From Xylogone sp. PMI_703 (taxonomy: Eukaryota > Ascomycota > Leotiomycetes): a stretch of 64,000 bases of DNA. Where the stretch lies: NCBI GenBank assembly GCA_021399445.1, contig JAJTUQ010000004.1:3224001-3288000 (forward strand). Reading direction: 5' to 3'. The notes beneath the pieces are model-generated. The model had not been told where the DNA came from and did no database searches. It saw only the letters and a program-made list of their open reading frames with translations. Shown piece after piece: positions 59,229 to 64,000 of this stretch. Within the stretch, counting starts at the first letter, position 1; each line of letters opens with the position of its first letter. The translations under genes and the position numbers were made by a program.

Positions 59229-61068
59229 ATGGCGGAACCAGAAGAAGATACTAAGCCTCGCGGGAGTCTTGAGTTCGCAGAGAGCTCCGTTTTGGATACA
59301 ATCGTTCCCCTCGCAAGTAACTTAAATATTGAAGAAGCGTTAAGCAACATAGCAGAGCGACTTGAGGATGGACAAGATTCCGTGTTAGCATCAATTCCAC
59401 AGAGACAAGCTCTCTTTTTTGGTAGGCTACTACTTCCACAAGAGAAGCTCTATGTTTCTTACTTATTGATAGATATCAGATGAGACCGTGAACGTATACG
59501 TTGTTCTAAAAACCCCTTACTTCGATGAGACAGCGCTACGATTATATCTTGGCCGACTCGCCATCACACTCGAGGCGCAGGTCGTCAATGCTCAGCCGGA
59601 GAACTCTGACATTCCACCAACTACAGAGATAATATATAATGGCTCAGCCCAAGATACAGACCCTTTAATTATAGTCCAAGGGGCGGAAGAAGGCAGTGAA
59701 GAATCAAATGGAGGCCACATATATGCGGTATGGAAGATGTCTGCATTCCTTGTCCGGCCTCGGCTCCGGCTTCAGAACCCATCAATTGTGTTCTCGGCCA
59801 CAGCAAACCTTAAGCCTGCCGAGCAGGTAGAGAATGGAATCTTGAGAAGAGAATACCTTCAAACCCAGGTTCCATCTGGCCTAAACTTACTGGAAGCTTT
59901 CGGTGACGACCCTGCATTAAATGGAGTTGTCCCGCGGCTTTCTGCTCTTCGAGTATCTAGGGTCACTCCTGCAACGCAGTCAGCTATAGACAGAATGAGG
60001 CCCCTGAAAAACATTTCACGCCGGTCGATTAAGGTTTACCCAGCTATTAACGCCAGGGTTCGCTATTCTCGACCGAATTCGACACCATCCAACCTCTCCG
60101 TCATGGCTATGCTAGATGTTGACATAACACCGTTTTCAAACTGCGAGGTCACCCTCACAGAAGTCAAAATGGGGATGATGGGAGGAACAATCGAGAGCCT
60201 CGACACTGTAGGAGAACTGCCGTTACCAATGACCTGCAGGCCTCAAGACGACGTGACGTTCCTCTACTTAGCAACACCGGATGACATGGACATCACGAAC
60301 AAGTCTGCTGTCCGCCGCATCGACATCTCCATAGCAGCACAGGTAAACGTCGTGCCAGACGCCTGCCAGCCACAGATCTCCATGCAATGGACCACATCGC
60401 TGGACTTCACCCCGCCAGTCAACCCAGGCTACGGGACTCCAGCCCAGCCGATCCAGCGCGCCCATCGACCCTCCCAGCTCTCAATCACATCACCCATCGA
60501 CCCAACGCCCACCGCATCCAACCTTGCAATCACCCGTCCTGATTCTCTCCCCACCATAGAGTTAACCACGCGCCAGGAGCGACTATCATCCGTTGATTTC
60601 GGCGTGACAATGAGCTTCACAGCTCCGCCCTCAGATCAACCCCTCTACCCCGGCATTCCCTTCGCCTGGTCCGTCTTCGTTGTAAACCGCTCTGAGCGGC
60701 CCAGGAAACTAGCCATCTTCGCGATACCCAAGCGTCGACGAACGGAAACCCGCACCATGCGGCCAGCGTCTACGGGGAGCCACCATCGCAAGCAGCATGA
60801 TATCGCCGACGCCGTGGTCGATGATAACATCGTGCATGCGATGCAGCGCAGCGCGGCGATGGAGACGACGGAAGTTGTGTGTCTGAGCACGGATACGAGG
60901 ATCGGTCCGTTGGCGCCGTCAGCGTGCTACGAGGTGGAATTGAAGTTCATGGCGATGAAGGTTGGGATTTTGACGTTGGAAGCTATAAGAGTGGTGGACT
61001 TGGGGACGCAGGAGCACCTGGACATCAAAGATTTGCCGGTTATTGTCGTTTCTTCCCCAGGCGAGTAG
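59229..61068 (+). CDS. TRS65: TRAPPII complex subunit Trs65
   Basis: Exons 59229-59421 and 59480-61068 encode 593 aa. The sequence is mainly beta-strand, as expected for the Trs65 Ig-like domains: VNVYVVLKTPYFDETALRLYLG at the start of exon 2, YAVWKMSAFLVRPRLRLQNP, VYPAINARVRYSR, VMAMLDVDITPFSNCEVTL, and the terminal FAWSVFVVNRSERPRKLAIF with GPLAPSACYEVELKFMAMK. Trs65 is a fungal-specific subunit that holds TRAPPII together at the late Golgi, where the complex activates Rab GTPase Ypt31. A Thr/Pro-rich, poorly conserved linker separates the two halves. There is no membrane segment. I am fairly sure of the family; the exact domain limits are approximate. Confidence 0.85.
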
Positions 61069-61737
61069 AGGGTGTCCATTGTACATTATCCGTATCCTTA
61101 AACTCCCGCATTTAGACTAGCATTGCCTTTTATATACCTAATGCAAAAACCGAATTCTGAAAACTCCAGTTCGAGTGATACCTGGTGATATACTCTACCT
61201 ATCAACTGCAATTCAGTGCACATAGAAAAGCAAAAGGCAAATTCAACAGTTTTACGATCAGAGCTAAATCTCTTCCCTTCATGTTTTGTAATACTAATAA
61301 TTACATAGATACATTATAGCAAATATAGATAAACAAAGGGGAAAACAAAGATATGACAAATAGGGGGTAATCTTTTTTGACCAGCTTTTCTTTTTGAAAA
61401 ATTTTCCCAGCCAAACGAGCAGAATCAACAAAATATACCTATAATGATAAAAAAAGAAAAAGAAGAAAGAGATCCATGTAGGTCTCTATAAGTGTAAGGA
61501 ACTCGCCCCTTCCTGATTCCTAAAAACAAGGGACGGCCCCCAAAAAATATCTATGAATAAATATACACAGGTTGAAATGAAAAATAGAAAGTAATAAAAA
61601 TGGGTATCGAAGAAGCAAGGCTAAAAAGGCCCAAAAATACGCCTGCTCATGACACATACATTCGTATTCATAAGGGGATTAGAAAACAAACAAACGTCCC
61701 CCATCACTTTTGTTTTGTTCAGAAAAGGAAAGAGATA
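61069..61737. other. convergent intergenic region TRS65 / uncharacterised gene
   Basis: About 0.67 kb, strongly A/T rich with A runs at 61440-61600. It should hold the 3' UTRs of both flanking genes. No gene called. Confidence 0.6.
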
Positions 61738-64000
61738 TTATGGCATCGCACCTTCGTGGCCTTCAAGAGCCCGTCTTGCGGCATCTAATCTTCTTCTCCA
61801 GGCCCGGCCTTCCGTGCTCCCACGTCCGGCCTCTTGCAGCCCCAAGACGCACTGGCCCAGACTGGCAACAATACGTTCAACCAGGATCTGATCCTCTTTC
61901 GCCAACATAGACACCGGTGAAGGCTGGGGATCTGTGCTAACAAAAAGATTTCCAGCTACCAACGGGTCATTTCGGAAGTCACCATGCGAGCTTCTATCTC
62001 CCTTCAAGTTACCTTGAGACTTTGCCTTATTAACCAGAGGAAAACTACGTGTCGTCCCAGACGATCCAAAAGACTCAATTGAAGCCATCGAGGGCCGATG
62101 CATTCGAGTGCTGTTCCAGTTCCCGGGAGGCGCACTAGCTCTACCTGATGCATTACCATGGATAAGAGGATCAAATGTGGCTCGCTTTGGTGTTGTAGAT
62201 GCGCTTAGGCGACGGTCGACAACTTGTTGCACAGCGAAGCTCTCAAACTCCGCATTTTGCACAACCGCAGACGCACGTCCTTCATTAGCAGTCGCGAAGG
62301 TAGCCAATGTCGAGATGGACTCCTTACTACCCCCTCGAGCATGGCCACGAGCCGTCCTTTCGTCGCCTTTTCCATCTTTCGATGTTGTATACACCACAGG
62401 TCCCTTTGTCGTCTCAACTGACGTTTCCGAATCGAAACTTCCAGTACTATCACGCCGCCTAAGAGCTTGCTGGCTTATGGTGCCCATTGCGCTATGTAAG
62501 AAGAAATGCTCATAATCAAATGCATCCTCTCGATCCTCATGGGATATCTGCTCTTGGGGAGCATCGTGGTATGTAGAAGCACCACTCTCGCTCTCATAAC
62601 CATCCTCGTCATCTCCATTAACGCTCTCGTTAAACTCGGTTTCTGCATCACCTCCTGATTCCCTGGACTGCTCCTCATTAGCTGTATCGTAAGTTTCCTG
62701 GTTTACAGCATCTCCGTTATGAGCAGTGTGCTCGCCATTTATAACAACGGAATTCCGGGTTCCCGTAAATTGACTCTCATGCACGTCTTCATAAATGCTT
62801 GTGGCATCGGAATATTGAGAAATACGCTTCTGGTCTTCCATGATCTTATGGTCCTCTTCGCCTGGAGACTTTCGGGGTTGCTTATGATTAGGATCTTCAC
62901 GAGTCCCTTGGCTCCAGGAAGGATGTCCAGTGCTGGCGTCCGTATTCAAAACTCCATTGGGGTGGTTTGGAACTTCTGTAAACTCGGCATTTGTAAAAGG
63001 ACTGGGTGTCCGTAAACTCTGCATACTCCGTCGTTTCATACTATCGTCTCTCGCTCTATCTCGTAGTGCGGAGAGTCTACCTTTAAGGTCTTGCATTTGG
63101 TTCTGAAGATCTCTCATCTGTAAAGCTGAAGATGACCTCGACATATTATGGTACTCGTTTGTTGGACTCAAATATCCGTCTTCATAACCAGAGCCACTAC
63201 TATTTCGAGTACCATTCATCCCGTGGACACCATCATCCTCACTCAGGGGCTCTAAGGGTGCCGCGACTCGAGGAGGCGATGGCCTAGTAGAAGGAGATAT
63301 CACTGAAGAAGGACGACTATTCTCTGCGCTTCTCGACCCTTCATACCTAACACTGTTCCCACTATTTCCCACATATCCAGCAGCACTTGCAGAACGAACA
63401 TACGGAGCGGCTTGCGCGTCCGCCTGTATTTCATTGTCACTGTGAACTCTAGAATGACCATGACCAGAAGCTGACTTTGGGGACGGAGGAGTGGTATGTG
63501 ATAGGCCGTTGGTGGAAGCTGCACCAGGCTGCGGGCTAATCCGTGCGTCGGGTCGCGTAGGTGAGGGGGTAGTTCTTGATAACGGACTGCTGCTGTGTAT
63601 TGACAATGATGGCGATGGTGAGGTATACAAGGAGCTCCGAGCGCGGCTTAAATTCCCTTCCATGTTCTAAAGGTTGCTGCATCAGTAACTTGTAAAATAT
63701 CTTTCAAGAATAATGATAATAAAATCGTTCCACTCACATTCAGCCTCCGCTTTGCATTCAGCAAGATCTGCTCCGCCCTCCGACTCAAGGCCACGCTAGT
63801 TTCTCCATCGTCGTCCCTGCCCTTCAGTGCATTGTTTGCCAGCCTCTCCGTCTCAGATGCCACAATCTGCTCGCTATAAGAATCTGCCACGCTCTCCTCG
63901 TCGTCACCCTGGAACACGCTATCATCGACACTAACTCCATCATCGAAATCTCCAAACATCTCCTGATTAGGGGCCGATGTGATCGTACTGGTTGATTCCA
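61738..64000 (-). CDS. uncharacterised Ser-rich, partly coiled-coil protein (runs past the right edge)
   Basis: Exons on the minus strand: 64000-63738 (5' end probably outside the window) and 63666-61738; at least 730 aa. There is an ATG at 63959 (MFGDFDDGVSVDD), but the frame stays open upstream of it to the window edge, so the true start may lie beyond. The N-terminal exon is acidic and helical, ending SRRAEQILLNAKRRLN. The second exon opens NMEGNLSRARSSLY, then long disordered Ser/Pro regions, a short coiled coil (LQMRDLQNQMQDLKGRLSAL followed by a basic stretch and RTPSPF), an acidic section, and a helical, Arg-rich C-terminus (ERIVASLGQCVLGLQEAGRG). I do not recognise a named family; the layout suggests a scaffold or signalling adaptor conserved in filamentous ascomycetes. 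The 62-nt intron has the donor GTGAGT. Confidence 0.7.

Overview
The window is nuclear DNA from a filamentous ascomycete (Pezizomycotina). Genes carry short 45-190 nt introns with GT(A/G)NGT donors and CTAAC-type branch sites. Proteins are orthologues of housekeeping and signalling genes that filamentous fungi keep, including an Rpn13 with a C-terminal DEUBAD, Trs65, and an Ssk2-type MAPKKK. Long intergenic spaces and overall gene style suggest Eurotiomycetes, perhaps Onygenales; this placement is an inference from memory of such genomes, not a search result.

Layout. 1.7-4.4 kb: divergent pair RPN13 (-) and RPL6/eL6 (+). 5.2-6.1 kb: uncharacterised coiled-coil protein. 6.1-10.4 kb: long intergenic region, then a four-exon ammonium transporter to 12.2 kb. 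12.2-17.1 kb: AT-rich, gene-poor stretch holding one uncharacterised gene with a reading-frame jump. 17.1-20.9 kb: SAM synthetase (-) divergent from GPN3 (+), which is convergent with APQ12 (-). 21.6-24.6 kb: SLD3 (-). 25.9-30.0 kb: SSK2-type MAPKKK (+). 30.0-39.1 kb: about 9 kb without an intact gene, with several decayed coding fragments. 39.1-40.4 kb: single-pass mucin-like membrane protein. 41.8-42.8 kb: DPB4. 44.2-46.1 kb: HST3/HST4-type sirtuin. 47.3-55.8 kb: CHD1 (-) divergent from RLI1/ABCE1 (+). 56.3-61.1 kb: PRP40 (-) divergent from TRS65 (+). 61.7 kb to the right edge: uncharacterised Ser-rich gene (-) that appears to run out of the window.

Functional themes: DNA replication (SLD3, DPB4), chromatin (CHD1, HST3-type), protein synthesis and ribosome recycling (RPL6, RLI1), splicing (PRP40), RNA polymerase assembly (GPN3), proteasome (RPN13), trafficking (TRS65), nuclear envelope (APQ12), nitrogen uptake and osmostress signalling. 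Four head-to-head pairs share promoters of roughly 0.28-0.43 kb. For every multi-exon gene given a full exon list I joined exons by hand and checked that the phases sum to an open frame; splice sites remain predictions. I did not see a novel multi-gene system. The best candidates for a second look are the relic island at 31-33.6 kb, a predicted GC-AG intron in SLD3, a strong unused donor inside RPL6 exon 1, a 7-nt first exon in CHD1, and a perfect 22-bp hairpin at 6.4 kb.
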